Shown: piece by piece, positions 53,945-63,356 of the stretch
Numbering within the stretch: the first letter of the stretch is position 1
Layout: each line of letters starts with the position of its first letter
Source of the DNA: Streptomyces xanthophaeus
Lineage (GTDB): Bacteria; Actinomycetota; Actinomycetes; Streptomycetales; Streptomycetaceae
Length of the DNA stretch: 64,000 nt
NCBI RefSeq assembly: GCF_000725805.1
Contig: NZ_JOFT01000014.1
Coordinates: 124,001-188,000, forward strand
Reading direction: 5' to 3'
The notes under the pieces: generated by a model
Database searches by the model: none
The model's input: the letters and a program-made list of their open reading frames with translations, nothing else
What the model was told of the DNA's origin: nothing
Made by a program: the position numbers and the translations under genes

Positions 53945-55672
53945 TCAGGAACTCGAGCCGAGGATCTTGATGTTGTTGATACCGCCCCGGAAGCCCCCGT
54001 CGTTGTCGGAGGGCAGTTCGGCGATGTGCACGACCACGTACCGGGTGCGGACCGGGGTGTCCAGGGTGACCTGGAGCTTCTTCGGCGCCGTGTCCATCTT
54101 GGTCAGCCGCTGGGAGAACTCGCCGAGGGCGTCCGGGTCCGAGGCTTCCGGGGCCGCGGCGAGGACCTGGAGCTTCTGCCCGGCGGCGTGGAGGTCCAGT
54201 TCGAGCCCCGTCACCTCCTGGACACTGCCCAGGTCGACGATGATGCCGCTGCCGTCCCTGCGGCCGGACAGGTTCCCGAATTTCGGGTAGCCCAGGTACT
54301 GGGGGGTGACCCAGCCGGTGTCGGGGTCGCCGTCGATCGCCTTGCCCGCGTCCTCGGGCTTGACCTTGTCTCCCCCTATGGCGAGGACCGTGGCGTGGGA
54401 CAGGGACAGGGGCTTGCCCGGGTCCTTCTTCGGAGGGGCGTCGTCGGTCTTGGGCTGCGCCGGTCCGGTGTCGCTGCTGCTGCCCTGGTTCACGTGTTCC
54501 AGGAGGGTGTCGGCGAGCTGCCAGCTGCCGAGGCCCAGGGCGGCGATCAGCAGGGCGGCGACGCCCCACTTCAGGGCCCTGCCGGTACGGCTCTGCAGCG
54601 GGGCCGGAGGAGCGACCGCAACGCTCTGGGCGGTCTGCGCTCCGGGGACCGCAGGACGGCCGTAACTGCCCTGCTGGTAGGTGGTGTGCTGGTACTCCGG
54701 AGGGGCGGTGAACGCGGGCTCCGGCGGCCGGATGCGGGGCATCGCGGCCACCGCCTTGGCCAGCTCCTCCGGGGTGGTGCAGGCGGGCTCCTGGCGGGAG
54801 GCGGTCGCCCCGTCGTTGGCGAGGGCGCGCATGGCGAGCTCGCCCAGTCCCCGGTGGACACCGGCGCGGACCTGGTCGGGAGCGATCAGGCCGACCCCCT
54901 TGGGCAGGCCGGTGAGGCCGTAGGCGTCGCTCTCGTACGGCCAGCGCTGCGTGAGGGCGGCGTAGAGGAGCGCACCGATGGCCTCGGTGTCGGCCCGCTG
55001 AGGGGTCTCGCTGGTGATGCCGCGCAGGGCAGCGTTCACGGCGAGGCCGCGGATGCGGTACTGGCCCGTGGAGGTGCGCAGTATCGCGCTGGGCGTGAGG
55101 CGCAGGTGGGCCAGGCCCTCGCGATGCGCGGCGGTCATGGCCTGGGAGATCTGGCTGACGAGCTGGTAGGCCTCGTGGGCTTCCAGCGGGCCCGAGGCGA
55201 GGAGGGCGGTGAGCTCGGTGGCGTCCGGCAGCCATTCGTGGACGACGTAGACGAGGTCGTTCTCCTCCACGGCGTCGAGGACCTGGACGAACCGGGGGTC
55301 ACCGAGCAGGGCGGAGGAGCGGGCGGCGGCCAGGACGGAGCGAGCCCGCGGGTGGTCGGCGGGGAGGAGATGGACGCCGACGGCCCGGCGCAGCTTCTCG
55401 TCCATCGCACGCCAGCTGCTGAATCCGTCCAGACGGGTGACGCACTCTTCGAGCCGGTAGCGTCTGGCGAGCTTGTGGCCGCTGTGGAGTTCGGGTGCGG
55501 CCGCGGGGGCCGCGGGGGTGCGTTCGCCGTCCTTTTCGGGCATGGGTCCGTCCGCGGCTCGTCCGTTCTGGGTGTCCACCCCGTCGGCCGTGGCCTTGGC
55601 CGCCTGAGCGGCCAGCGGCTCGTCGCCGCTGTTGTCGGCCACGTCGACGGCAGCCGTACTACGTTCCGCCAC
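53945..55672 (-). CDS. Pseudokinase with membrane helix and discoidin-like outer domain
   Basis: A 575-aa protein homologous to the pseudokinase part of mycobacterial MviN. An N-terminal disordered region (about 1-75) precedes a kinase-like fold (YRLEECVTRLDGFSSWRAMDE) that lacks HRD and DFG: HRD is replaced by LAHLRLTPSAILR. One helix (ALKWGVAALLIAALGLGSWQLA) leads to an outside beta domain (AIDGDPDTGWVTPQYLGYPKF, IIVDLGSVQEVTGLELDLH) like F5/8 type C domains. GTG 55672 is chosen. The product probably binds an FHA protein and helps MurJ control. It is 126 bp downstream of murJ. Confidence 0.88.
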   Translation of the reverse strand: MAERSTAAVDVADNSGDEPLAAQAAKATADGVDTQNGRAADGPMPEKDGERTPAAPAAAPELHSGHKLARRYRLEECVTRLDGFSSWRAMDEKLRRAVGVHLLPADHPRARSVLAAARSSALLGDPRFVQVLDAVEENDLVYVVHEWLPDATELTALLASGPLEAHEAYQLVSQISQAMTAAHREGLAHLRLTPSAILRTSTGQYRIRGLAVNAALRGITSETPQRADTEAIGALLYAALTQRWPYESDAYGLTGLPKGVGLIAPDQVRAGVHRGLGELAMRALANDGATASRQEPACTTPEELAKAVAAMPRIRPPEPAFTAPPEYQHTTYQQGSYGRPAVPGAQTAQSVAVAPPAPLQSRTGRALKWGVAALLIAALGLGSWQLADTLLEHVNQGSSSDTGPAQPKTDDAPPKKDPGKPLSLSHATVLAIGGDKVKPEDAGKAIDGDPDTGWVTPQYLGYPKFGNLSGRRDGSGIIVDLGSVQEVTGLELDLHAAGQKLQVLAAAPEASDPDALGEFSQRLTKMDTAPKKLQVTLDTPVRTRYVVVHIAELPSDNDGGFRGGINNIKILGSSS

Positions 55673-55798
55673 CGTCGTTCCCGCCTCCCCATCCGTTACG
55701 CGCTGTCGGCCAGTCTGCGAAGCCAAGCCAATTGTGCCCACAGTCCGGCGCTGTGCACGACACACGATGGGGGGCAGGGCGGTCGGCGGTCGTGCGCA

Positions 55799-57973
55799 TC
55801 AGCGCCCCAGACGTCCGCGGACCATGCCGACCATCGCGTTGAGTTCTTCGATCCGCATCCGCTTGGCGGCGATGAGGAAGACGGCCGCCAGGGCGATGCC
55901 GCCGGCCACGAGAGCCGTGGCCGAGCCGAGGACCCCGCTGCCCAGCCACTGGGTGACCGCGTAGGCGGTCGCACCGGCCACCGCGGCGGCCGGGAGGCAG
56001 GCACCGGTGAGGCGGGCGTACGTGCGCATCACGTGGGCGCCGTCGAGGTCGCCGCCGAGGCGGGTCTTCAGGCGGCGCCAGGCGACACCGACACCGACGG
56101 CGTAGCCGAGACCGTAGGCGCCGGCCATGCCGACGACGGCCCAGCGCGCCGGGAGGACGAAGAACGCGGCTGCGGACACCGAGGCGTTGACGGCGGCCAC
56201 GATGACCGTGTTGTAGAAGGGCGTCCGGGTGTCCTCGTACGCGTAGAAGCCGCGCAGGACGACGTACTGCACGGAGTACGGGATCAGCCCGAGGCCGAAG
56301 GCCATCAGGATGTAGCCGATGTTCTGCGCGCCCGAACCGGAGCCTGCGTAGAGCAGGGTGGCCATGGGGACACCGAGGGCGAGGAAGGCGAAGGCGCAGG
56401 GCACGATCGCGACGGCCGAGGTGCGCAGCCCGTAGGAGATGTCGTCGCGGACCGCGGCGGCGTCCCCGTCGTGGGCGGAGCGCGAGATGCGCGGCAGGAC
56501 GGCCGTCATGACGGACACGGTGATGATGGCCTGGGGCATCTGCCACAGCAGCAGCGCGTAGTTGTAGGCCGTGATGCCAGTTCCGGAGTGGCCCTGCTTC
56601 TCGGCGACCGAACCGGCCCAGGTGGCGAACTGGGTGACGACGACGAGGGCGATCTGGTTGGCGAGGACGAAGAAGAACGTCCACTTCGCCAGACGTGCCG
56701 CCTTGCCAAGCCCGTGGCCCTTCCAGTCGAAGCGCAGCCGCGGGCGGAACCCGGCGTCGCGCAGGTACGGAAGCATCGCGAGAGCCTGGACGGTGAGGCC
56801 CAGGAGCGTGCCCAGGCCCAGCAGGCGGACGCCCTCGGAGGTCACGGTGCCGGCGTTGACGCCGGAGGTGGTGAAGCCGCCGAAGGCCCAGATGAAGGCG
56901 CCGAAGGTGGCGATGACGACGATGTTGTTGAGGACCGGGGTCCACATCATCGCGCCGAACCGGCCGCGGGCGTTGAGGATCTGACCCAGCACCACGTGGA
57001 TGCCCATGAAGAACATCGTCGGCAGGCAGTAGCGGGCGAAGGCGACCGCGACGTCCATCTGCTGGGGGTCGGAGGCGATCTTCGGCGACATCATCGTGAT
57101 GAACACCGGTGCGGCGAGGACGCAGATGGTGGTGATCGCGGCCAGCAGCACCACGACGAGGGTCAGCAGCCGGTTGGCGTACGCCTCGCCGCCGTCGCTG
57201 TCGTTCTTCATCGCCCGGACCAGCTGCGGGATGAAGACGGCGTTGAGGGCGCCGCCGCCGACCAGCACGTAGATCATCGTGGGCAGGGTGTTGGCGATCT
57301 GGTACGTGTCGTTGAAGGTGCCGACGCCGATGGCACCGGCGATGACCAGCGTCCGCAGGAAGCCGGTGATGCGGGAGACGATCGTGCCGGCGGCCATGAG
57401 GGCGCTGGACTTGAGGAGGCTGGAGGCGCGTCCGGCGGGCTTGGCCGGCGCCGGAGCGGCGACGGGGGCGTCCTCGGCGGGGGTGCGGGGCGCTGCCTGC
57501 TGGTCCCGGTAGAGGTGCGCGAAGGCGTCCGGCCGGGGCTGCTCGTCCGCCGCCTTGGTGACGAGGGAGTCCACGCCGACGAACTCGGTGGTGGTCGCGT
57601 GGTCGCCGTACGGGAGGTGGCGGGAGGGGCCGTCGGGCTCGGGCGGCGGTGTCTGGGCCCACACCCGGGGGTCGGGCGAGTAGGAGGGGGCCGTCGGCGC
57701 CGCGTAGAGCGGGCCGGGCTCCTGGTAGGTACCCGGGGGCGGCGGCGGGTGCGCGGCGCGGTCGTAGAGGACCTCGGCGACGGGGTCCTGGGCGGACAGG
57801 TCCTGCGACCGGTACGGGTCGTAGTCGTAGGCCCCCTGGACATACGGGTCACGCTCCGGCGCGGGCGCAGGCGCGGGAACCTGCCCGGGCACCGGGGCGC
57901 CCGGGGCAGTGCCCTGGGAGGGCGCAGGCCCGCCGGCGCCCTGCGCACGGTCACCGTCGTACGGCGCGTTCAT
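55799..57973 (-). CDS. murJ: Lipid II flippase MurJ
   Basis: A 724-aa MATE/MOP-family protein that flips lipid II across the membrane. A Pro/Tyr/Asp-rich cytoplasmic lead (about 1-185) precedes about 14 helices with ITGFLRTLVIAGAIGVGTFNDTYQIANTLP and GGALNAVFIPQLVRAM, which include the Arg residues of the central cavity. Unlike the mycobacterial form it is not fused to the pseudokinase, which is the next gene. ATG 57973 with GGTGGGG upstream. Confidence 0.95.
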   Translation of the reverse strand: MNAPYDGDRAQGAGGPAPSQGTAPGAPVPGQVPAPAPAPERDPYVQGAYDYDPYRSQDLSAQDPVAEVLYDRAAHPPPPPGTYQEPGPLYAAPTAPSYSPDPRVWAQTPPPEPDGPSRHLPYGDHATTTEFVGVDSLVTKAADEQPRPDAFAHLYRDQQAAPRTPAEDAPVAAPAPAKPAGRASSLLKSSALMAAGTIVSRITGFLRTLVIAGAIGVGTFNDTYQIANTLPTMIYVLVGGGALNAVFIPQLVRAMKNDSDGGEAYANRLLTLVVVLLAAITTICVLAAPVFITMMSPKIASDPQQMDVAVAFARYCLPTMFFMGIHVVLGQILNARGRFGAMMWTPVLNNIVVIATFGAFIWAFGGFTTSGVNAGTVTSEGVRLLGLGTLLGLTVQALAMLPYLRDAGFRPRLRFDWKGHGLGKAARLAKWTFFFVLANQIALVVVTQFATWAGSVAEKQGHSGTGITAYNYALLLWQMPQAIITVSVMTAVLPRISRSAHDGDAAAVRDDISYGLRTSAVAIVPCAFAFLALGVPMATLLYAGSGSGAQNIGYILMAFGLGLIPYSVQYVVLRGFYAYEDTRTPFYNTVIVAAVNASVSAAAFFVLPARWAVVGMAGAYGLGYAVGVGVAWRRLKTRLGGDLDGAHVMRTYARLTGACLPAAAVAGATAYAVTQWLGSGVLGSATALVAGGIALAAVFLIAAKRMRIEELNAMVGMVRGRLGR

Positions 57974-58019
57974 CGAAACCCCACCTCATCGTCCCCAGGC
58001 CGACCGGCCACGGCATCGC

Positions 58020-60284
58020 TCAACGGTCCACTGTCTCACCCGTGCCGGACCCGTCGGCGCTTTGCGGTCCGGTGTCCGGGGACTCGTCACTCTGCTGCGT
58101 GCTCTCCTCGGCAGCGGCGCGAGCTGCGACGCGCTTACGGCTTGCGTACATCTTGACGCCTGCCAGGACCAGGAGCAGCACACCGCCGGCGATCACGAGC
58201 ATCACGGTGGGGGTGACCTCGGTGGCCTCGACGGTGAACTTGCGCTCCTTGCCGTAGGCGACGCCGTCCTTGGTGAAGAGCTGCGCCGTGACCTCGACGG
58301 GGCCGCTCGCGGTGGCGTTGGCGGTGAACTTGACCGTCTGGCTGTGCCCGCCCTGGACGGTGACCTCCTGTTCGGACTCGCCGCTCTTGCCGAACATCAG
58401 GCGGGTGGGGTTGGCGGACTTCACCCGCAGCACCAGGTTGTGGACGTCTTGGACCAGGCTGTTCTGGACGGTGACGGGGATGGTGGCGCTGTGTCCGGAC
58501 AGGGTGGCGTCGGACTTGGGGATGACCTTGACCTTCTCGGTGAGACCGATGAGGTAGTCCTGCACCTGGTCCCGGTAGGCCCGGGCCTCGTCGGGGCGGC
58601 CGCGCCAGGAGGTGGACATCTCCCGGTTGGTCGTGTTGCCGAAGGGGATCTCGACGCGGTCGGGGGCGGCGAGGATCACCTTGAAGTGGTCGAGCGTGTT
58701 CTGGGTGGTGCGGATCTTCTCGAAGGCCGACACCGGAAGCTCCTGCTTGCTCAGGGCCTCGGGATACTGCCCGGCGCCCGGCACCTGGGTGGCGGCGCCG
58801 GGGTCGGGCTTGGCCGCGGCGGCGGCTTCGAGGTCCACGGGCTGGGTCCAGCGGCCTGCCTGGAGGGCGCGTATGGCGGCGGCCATGCTGTGGGCCTGGC
58901 TGACGGTCGGCATCCGCTGCGGGGCGACGACGAAACCGCGCTGCTCGTCCGTCTTCTGCAGGTTGAGCGCGAGGCTGTGGGCGAGGAACTGCTGCACGGC
59001 GAGGACCGAGTTCCCCGCGTTGAGCATGTCTCCCTCGAAGGCGGTGGAGAGCTCGGCGTCCGCGACCACGGCGGTGGTGCCCGCGCCGATGGGGCGGGCG
59101 GCCGACGGGGTGTACCCGAGCGAACCGGTCTCCGTCAGGCTGTCGCTGCGGGTGAGCACGTTGTGGGCGCCGGCCGAGGTGGCCACGTTGACGATCGACG
59201 GGTCGATGGCGCCGTCCACAGGCCAGGAGAAGTCCGTGGACGCGGGGACGTGCAGCACGGTCTCCACGGCACGCTTGGCCTTGTCCGTGGCCGGGCGCAG
59301 CTGACCGAGGGTGCCGGAGACGTCCTTGCCGTGGTGGGCGAGGGAGGCGAGATCGGGGTCGGCGAAGGGCAGGGCGACGACTTTCTTGCCCTGGACCGCC
59401 GCCTCCAGGGAGCTCAGCCACTGCTCGGCGACGGCCTTGTTCTTGCCCTGGACGGAGTTCCCGTCGGGGGTGCGGACCCGGTACCCCTTCGCCATGGCGT
59501 CGACGGTGTACAGCAGGTCGGGGTCGATGACCCAGGTGATCGGCAGTTCCTTGCCCAGCGCGACCATCTGGCCCAGACGGCCGTCCGGCTTCAGCTCATC
59601 GGCGAGGGAGTCGTCGAGGAAGACGGGGGTCTGCAGTTCGTCGGATCCGGTTTCCGCGGTCACCCGGGTCCGGGCGATCAGCGGCCACACGTAGGCGATC
59701 TGTGACTTCTTGGCCGCGGCGTCCGGCTGCCAGGGCAGGAACGTCCGCTTGATCCCGAGCACCTGCTCGGACGGACGGCTCTCGGTCGCCCCGGACACGG
59801 AGACCCCGAGCTGGTAGACGCCGTCCTTGTCCAGCTCCAGCTTGTTCACCGGGATGGTGAGGGTGAAGTCCTGGCTGACCTTCGAAGGCAGCGAGGCGAG
59901 CTTCACGGCGTAGGCCGGATCGATCTCACCGGGGTCGGTGCCGGCCCGGAAGCCCTTGCGTTCCGCCGCGTCGTCGATGGAGGCGCGGTCCTGGAGCGCG
60001 GGCCCGACCCGCAGGCCCACGTGCGCGTCAGTGATCGTTTCGCGCCCGTTGTTGACCACCGTGCCGGAGATCGTGAGGGTGTCGCCCTTGACCGGTGCGG
60101 TGGGGGCGAGCGAGTCCAGCTGGACGTCGACGGCGGCCGCCTCGGCGGCCTGGGCCCTCGGAGCGGGTGAGTAGACCAGAGCCGCGAGCACCGGCGTCCC
60201 GGCGAGCAGGACCACCGCCCGCCGCAGCCATCGGCGTCGGACAGGGGCGGGCGCCGCCCCCTGGTTCTCTGCCGCCTCGGCCAC
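58020..60284 (-). CDS. DUF6049 family secreted membrane protein
   Basis: A 754-aa Streptomyces-type protein with a signal peptide (RRWLRRAVVLLAGTPVLAAL, cut near AQAAEAA), Ig-like beta regions at both ends (TISGTVVNNGRETITDAHVG and ATIPVTVQNSLVQDVHNLVLR), a central domain with WVIDPDLLYT and LPFADPDLASLAHHG resembling a glycoside-hydrolase/deacetylase barrel, and one C-terminal helix plus a short basic/acidic tail inside. Role unknown; always beside murJ. 46 bp upstream of murJ, so probably one transcript. Confidence 0.87.
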   Translation of the reverse strand: MAEAAENQGAAPAPVRRRWLRRAVVLLAGTPVLAALVYSPAPRAQAAEAAAVDVQLDSLAPTAPVKGDTLTISGTVVNNGRETITDAHVGLRVGPALQDRASIDDAAERKGFRAGTDPGEIDPAYAVKLASLPSKVSQDFTLTIPVNKLELDKDGVYQLGVSVSGATESRPSEQVLGIKRTFLPWQPDAAAKKSQIAYVWPLIARTRVTAETGSDELQTPVFLDDSLADELKPDGRLGQMVALGKELPITWVIDPDLLYTVDAMAKGYRVRTPDGNSVQGKNKAVAEQWLSSLEAAVQGKKVVALPFADPDLASLAHHGKDVSGTLGQLRPATDKAKRAVETVLHVPASTDFSWPVDGAIDPSIVNVATSAGAHNVLTRSDSLTETGSLGYTPSAARPIGAGTTAVVADAELSTAFEGDMLNAGNSVLAVQQFLAHSLALNLQKTDEQRGFVVAPQRMPTVSQAHSMAAAIRALQAGRWTQPVDLEAAAAAKPDPGAATQVPGAGQYPEALSKQELPVSAFEKIRTTQNTLDHFKVILAAPDRVEIPFGNTTNREMSTSWRGRPDEARAYRDQVQDYLIGLTEKVKVIPKSDATLSGHSATIPVTVQNSLVQDVHNLVLRVKSANPTRLMFGKSGESEQEVTVQGGHSQTVKFTANATASGPVEVTAQLFTKDGVAYGKERKFTVEATEVTPTVMLVIAGGVLLLVLAGVKMYASRKRVAARAAAEESTQQSDESPDTGPQSADGSGTGETVDR

Positions 60285-60456
60285 GCGCTAACCCGTCCCT
60301 CGAAGTGTCGGTGGTCTCCGTTTGTGCGTCCACGCATGGTAACGAGAGCCGCTGTGCGCGAGTGCCGCGCCTTGCTCCACATGATCGGCGCGGGCCCGGA
60401 GGCAGGGTGTGCCGGGGGCCTCCGGAAACGAGGGAGCCCGCGCCGGGCCGGGCACG

Positions 60457-60462
60457 TACCCT
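60457..60462 (+). promoter_or_regulatory. -10 box of a probable leaderless promoter for pcnA
   Basis: TACCCT ends 8 nt before GTG 60471; no ribosome site lies between, so the mRNA is likely leaderless. Confidence 0.45.
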
Positions 60463-60470
60463 TTTCTGTT

Positions 60471-61913
60471 GTGCCGAACGCCAACGAAGACAACCCCAGT
60501 GCCCTGAGTCAGGTGCAGCGCCGTGCAGTGAGTGAACTGCTGCGGGTCGCCCCTGTCGCCGACGAGCTCGGCCGCCGATTCCAGGAGGCCGGCTTCCGGC
60601 TCGCCCTGGTAGGCGGGTCCGTCCGCGACGCGCTGCTGGGGCGTCTCGGCAACGACCTCGACTTCACCACCGACGCCCGCCCTGAGGACGTTCTGAAGAT
60701 CGTCCGGCCGTGGGCCGACTCGGTGTGGGACGTCGGCATCGCCTTCGGCACGGTGGGGGCGCAGAAGCACGGCTTCCAGATCGAGGTGACCACGTACCGC
60801 TCCGAGGCGTACGACCGGACCTCGCGCAAGCCCGAGGTCTCCTACGGCGACTCGATCGAGGAGGACCTGGTCCGCCGCGATTTCACGGTCAACGCCATGG
60901 CGCTGGCCCTTCCGGAGCAGGAGTTCATCGACCCGCACGGTGGTCTGGAGGACTTGGCGGCGGGAGTGCTGCGCACCCCGGGCACCCCGGAGGACTCGTT
61001 CTCGGACGACCCGTTGCGCATGCTGCGGGCGGCGCGGTTCGCGGCGCAGCTGGACTTCGAGGTCTCCCCCGAGGTCGTGGCGGCGATGAAGGCCATGTCC
61101 GACCGGATCGAGATCGTCTCGGCGGAGCGGGTGCAGGGAGAGCTGAACAAGCTGATCCTCTCGGCCCACCCGCGCAAGGGCCTCGGTCTGCTCGTCGACA
61201 CGGGGCTGGCCGACCGGGTGCTGCCCGAGCTGCCCGCCCTGCGGCTGGAGAGTGACGAGCACCACCGGCACAAGGACGTCTACGACCACTCGCTGATCGT
61301 TCTGGAACAGGCGATCGCGCTGGAGGAGGACGGCCCGGACCTGGTGCTGCGGCTCGCCGCCCTGCTGCACGACATCGGCAAGCCCCGCACCCGCCGGTTC
61401 GAGAGCGACGGCCGGGTCTCCTTCCACCACCACGAGGTGGTGGGGGCGAAGATGACCAAGAAGCGCATGACCGCGCTGAAGTACTCGAACGACATGGTCA
61501 AGGACGTCTCCCGGCTCGTGGAGCTGCACCTGCGCTTCCACGGCTACGGCGACGGGGAGTGGACCGACTCCGCGGTGCGCCGCTACGTCCGCGACGCCGG
61601 GCCGCTGCTGGAGCGCCTGCACAAGCTGACCCGCTCCGACTGCACCACCCGCAACAAGCGCAAGGCCAATGCCCTCTCGCGGACCTACGACGGCCTGGAG
61701 GAGCGCATCGGGCAGTTGCAGGAGCAGGAGGAGCTGGACGCGATCCGGCCGGACCTGGACGGGAACGAGATCATGCAGGTGCTGGAGGTCGGCCCCGGCC
61801 CGGTGATCGGCAAGGCGTACGCCTTCCTGCTGGAGCTGCGCCTGGAGAACGGCCCGATGGACCGCGAAGCGGCCGTCGCCGCTCTCAAGGAGTGGTGGGC
61901 CGCTCAGGCCTGA
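60471..61913 (+). CDS. pcnA: CCA tRNA nucleotidyltransferase
   Basis: A 480-aa class II enzyme that adds CCA to tRNAs, needed here because the three tRNA genes in the window lack it. It has the LVGGSVRDALLG loop with DLDFTTDARPE (catalytic Asp pair), RRDFTVNAMAL and the HD domain LRLAALLHDIGKPRTR. GTG 60471 selected for the leaderless -10 and the conserved N-terminus; in-frame sequence upstream to 60324 lacks conservation. Followed by parS-6. Confidence 0.95.
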   Translation: MPNANEDNPSALSQVQRRAVSELLRVAPVADELGRRFQEAGFRLALVGGSVRDALLGRLGNDLDFTTDARPEDVLKIVRPWADSVWDVGIAFGTVGAQKHGFQIEVTTYRSEAYDRTSRKPEVSYGDSIEEDLVRRDFTVNAMALALPEQEFIDPHGGLEDLAAGVLRTPGTPEDSFSDDPLRMLRAARFAAQLDFEVSPEVVAAMKAMSDRIEIVSAERVQGELNKLILSAHPRKGLGLLVDTGLADRVLPELPALRLESDEHHRHKDVYDHSLIVLEQAIALEEDGPDLVLRLAALLHDIGKPRTRRFESDGRVSFHHHEVVGAKMTKKRMTALKYSNDMVKDVSRLVELHLRFHGYGDGEWTDSAVRRYVRDAGPLLERLHKLTRSDCTTRNKRKANALSRTYDGLEERIGQLQEQEELDAIRPDLDGNEIMQVLEVGPGPVIGKAYAFLLELRLENGPMDREAAVAALKEWWAAQA

Positions 61914-61922
61914 TGTGCGGCT

Positions 61923-61960
61923 GTCCGCGTCGATGTTTCACGTGAAACATCGACGCGGAC
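61923..61960. repeat. parS: parS site in a 38-bp perfect palindrome (parS-6; probable terminator)
   Basis: TGTTTCACGTGAAACA at 61934-61949 is the centre of a 38-bp perfect inverted repeat with arms GTCCGCGTCGA. It begins 9 bp after the pcnA stop, the same layout as parS-1, and would form a strong hairpin. Confidence 0.95.
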
Positions 61961-61977
61961 GCAGCGGGCGGTGGCGA

Positions 61978-61993
61978 TGTTTCACGTGAAACG
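61978..61993. other. parS: parS site parS-7, overlapping the MFS stop codon
   Basis: TGTTTCACGTGAAACG, perfect core, 29 bp from parS-6. On the minus strand its bases give CGT-TTC-ACG-TGA, so parS supplies the last residues (R-F-T) and the stop of the MFS gene. Confidence 0.95.
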
Positions 61994-63265
61994 TCGTCCG
62001 TGACGGCTCAGAAGCATCGCGGTCGCGGCATACAGGGCCGCCACGCACAGGACGAGGGTCACGGACTGTCCGTCGGGGGGAAGCATCAGGGATGCCACCG
62101 CGGCGGCGCCGACGAACGCCACGTTGAAGAGCACGTCGTAGACCGAGAAGACGCGTCCGCGGAACTCGTCCTCCACCCGGGACTGCACGACCGTGTCGGT
62201 GGAGATCTTGGCGCCCTGGGTGGCCAGGCCGAGTACGAACGCGGCGGCCAGCATCGGCCCCGGAGCGAAGAACAGCCCGAGGGCCGGGACCAGCACGGCC
62301 GCACCGGCGGCGCACAGGGTGATGGAGCCGAGGGTGCCGAGCCGGGTCACCAGCCAGGGGGCGAGGAGGGCGGCCGTGAAGAATCCGGCCCCCGAGAAGC
62401 CGACCGCGAGGCCCAGCAGGCCCAGTCCGTCGGCCTCGTTGTCCGCCCAGGAATAGCGGCAGAGCATGAGCAGCATCACGAACAGGGCCCCGTAGCAGAA
62501 CCGCATCATGGTCATCGCGGTGAGCGCCTGGGCCGCCTCACGCCGGTCGGCGAGGTGCCGAAGCCCCTCTGCCATGCCCCGGGCGGTGAGCGCGACCCCT
62601 TGGATGACCGAGGGGTGGGCCTGGCCCACGCGGTGGTCGGGACCGAGGAGACCGACGGCCAGCCGCAGCGAGACGAGCGCTGCACACAGGTAGAGCCCGG
62701 CGCCCAGCAGGACGACGACCGCGTTCGAACCGGAGGCCAGTAGCTGGACGAGGAAGGCCAGACCCCCTCCGGCGACCGCGGCGAGCGTTCCGGCGGTGGG
62801 GGACAGTGCATTCGCGGTGACCAGCTGGCGGGGGCCGACGACGTGGGGCAGAGACGCGGCGAGTCCGGCGAGGACGAAGCGGTTGACGGCGGTCACCGAC
62901 AGTGCGGAGGCGTAGAACAGCCAGTCGGGAACGTGCGCGACGATCAACATGCCGGTGACGCAGGCGAGGAAGGCGCGCAGCAGGTTGCCATAGAGGAAGA
63001 CCTGGCGTCGGCGCCAGCGGTCGAGCAGCACCCCGGCGAAGGGGCCGATCAGCGAGTAGGGCAGCAGGAGCACGGCCATCGCCGAGGCGATCGCCGCCGG
63101 CGAGGTCTGTTTTTCGGGGGAGAAGACGACGTAAGTGGCGAGCGCGACCTGGTAGACGCCGTCCGCGGCCTGGGAGAGCAGCCGTACGGCGAGCAGGTTG
63201 CGGAAGTCCCTGAGGCGCAGGAGTACGCGCAGATCACGTACGACGGGCATGAGGGAAAGGGTCAC
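61982..63265 (-). CDS. MFS transporter
   Basis: A 427-aa, 12-helix major facilitator protein of the MFS_3/enterobactin-exporter-like group (DFRNLLAVRLLSQAADGVYQVAL; LLLPYSLIGPFAGVLLDRWRRR is the motif A region). Substrate unknown. GTG 63265 is taken as start, but no ribosome site is visible and ATG 63250 is possible. The stop codon lies inside parS-7. Confidence 0.88.
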   Translation of the reverse strand: MTLSLMPVVRDLRVLLRLRDFRNLLAVRLLSQAADGVYQVALATYVVFSPEKQTSPAAIASAMAVLLLPYSLIGPFAGVLLDRWRRRQVFLYGNLLRAFLACVTGMLIVAHVPDWLFYASALSVTAVNRFVLAGLAASLPHVVGPRQLVTANALSPTAGTLAAVAGGGLAFLVQLLASGSNAVVVLLGAGLYLCAALVSLRLAVGLLGPDHRVGQAHPSVIQGVALTARGMAEGLRHLADRREAAQALTAMTMMRFCYGALFVMLLMLCRYSWADNEADGLGLLGLAVGFSGAGFFTAALLAPWLVTRLGTLGSITLCAAGAAVLVPALGLFFAPGPMLAAAFVLGLATQGAKISTDTVVQSRVEDEFRGRVFSVYDVLFNVAFVGAAAVASLMLPPDGQSVTLVLCVAALYAATAMLLSRHGRRFT

Positions 63266-63268
63266 ACA

Positions 63269-63309
63269 CGCGGAGGGTCCCCGGGCATATTGCCCGGGGA
63301 CCCTCCGCG
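63269..63309 (-). terminator. Terminator after ino1
   Basis: 19-bp perfect arms starting CGCGGAGGGTCCCCGGGCA with TAT loop, between ino1 and the MFS gene. Confidence 0.88.
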
Positions 63310-63356
63310 GAAGAACAACCGAAGTCCAGGTGTCGGAACGACCCTTGGGGGTTCGG

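Noticed and set aside
54026..58156. A 1376-codon open frame on the plus strand
   Set aside because: It runs opposite to the pseudokinase, murJ and part of the DUF6049 gene. Its His/Gly/Val/Arg-rich translation is the usual antisense shadow of high-GC genes, with no domain or ribosome site.
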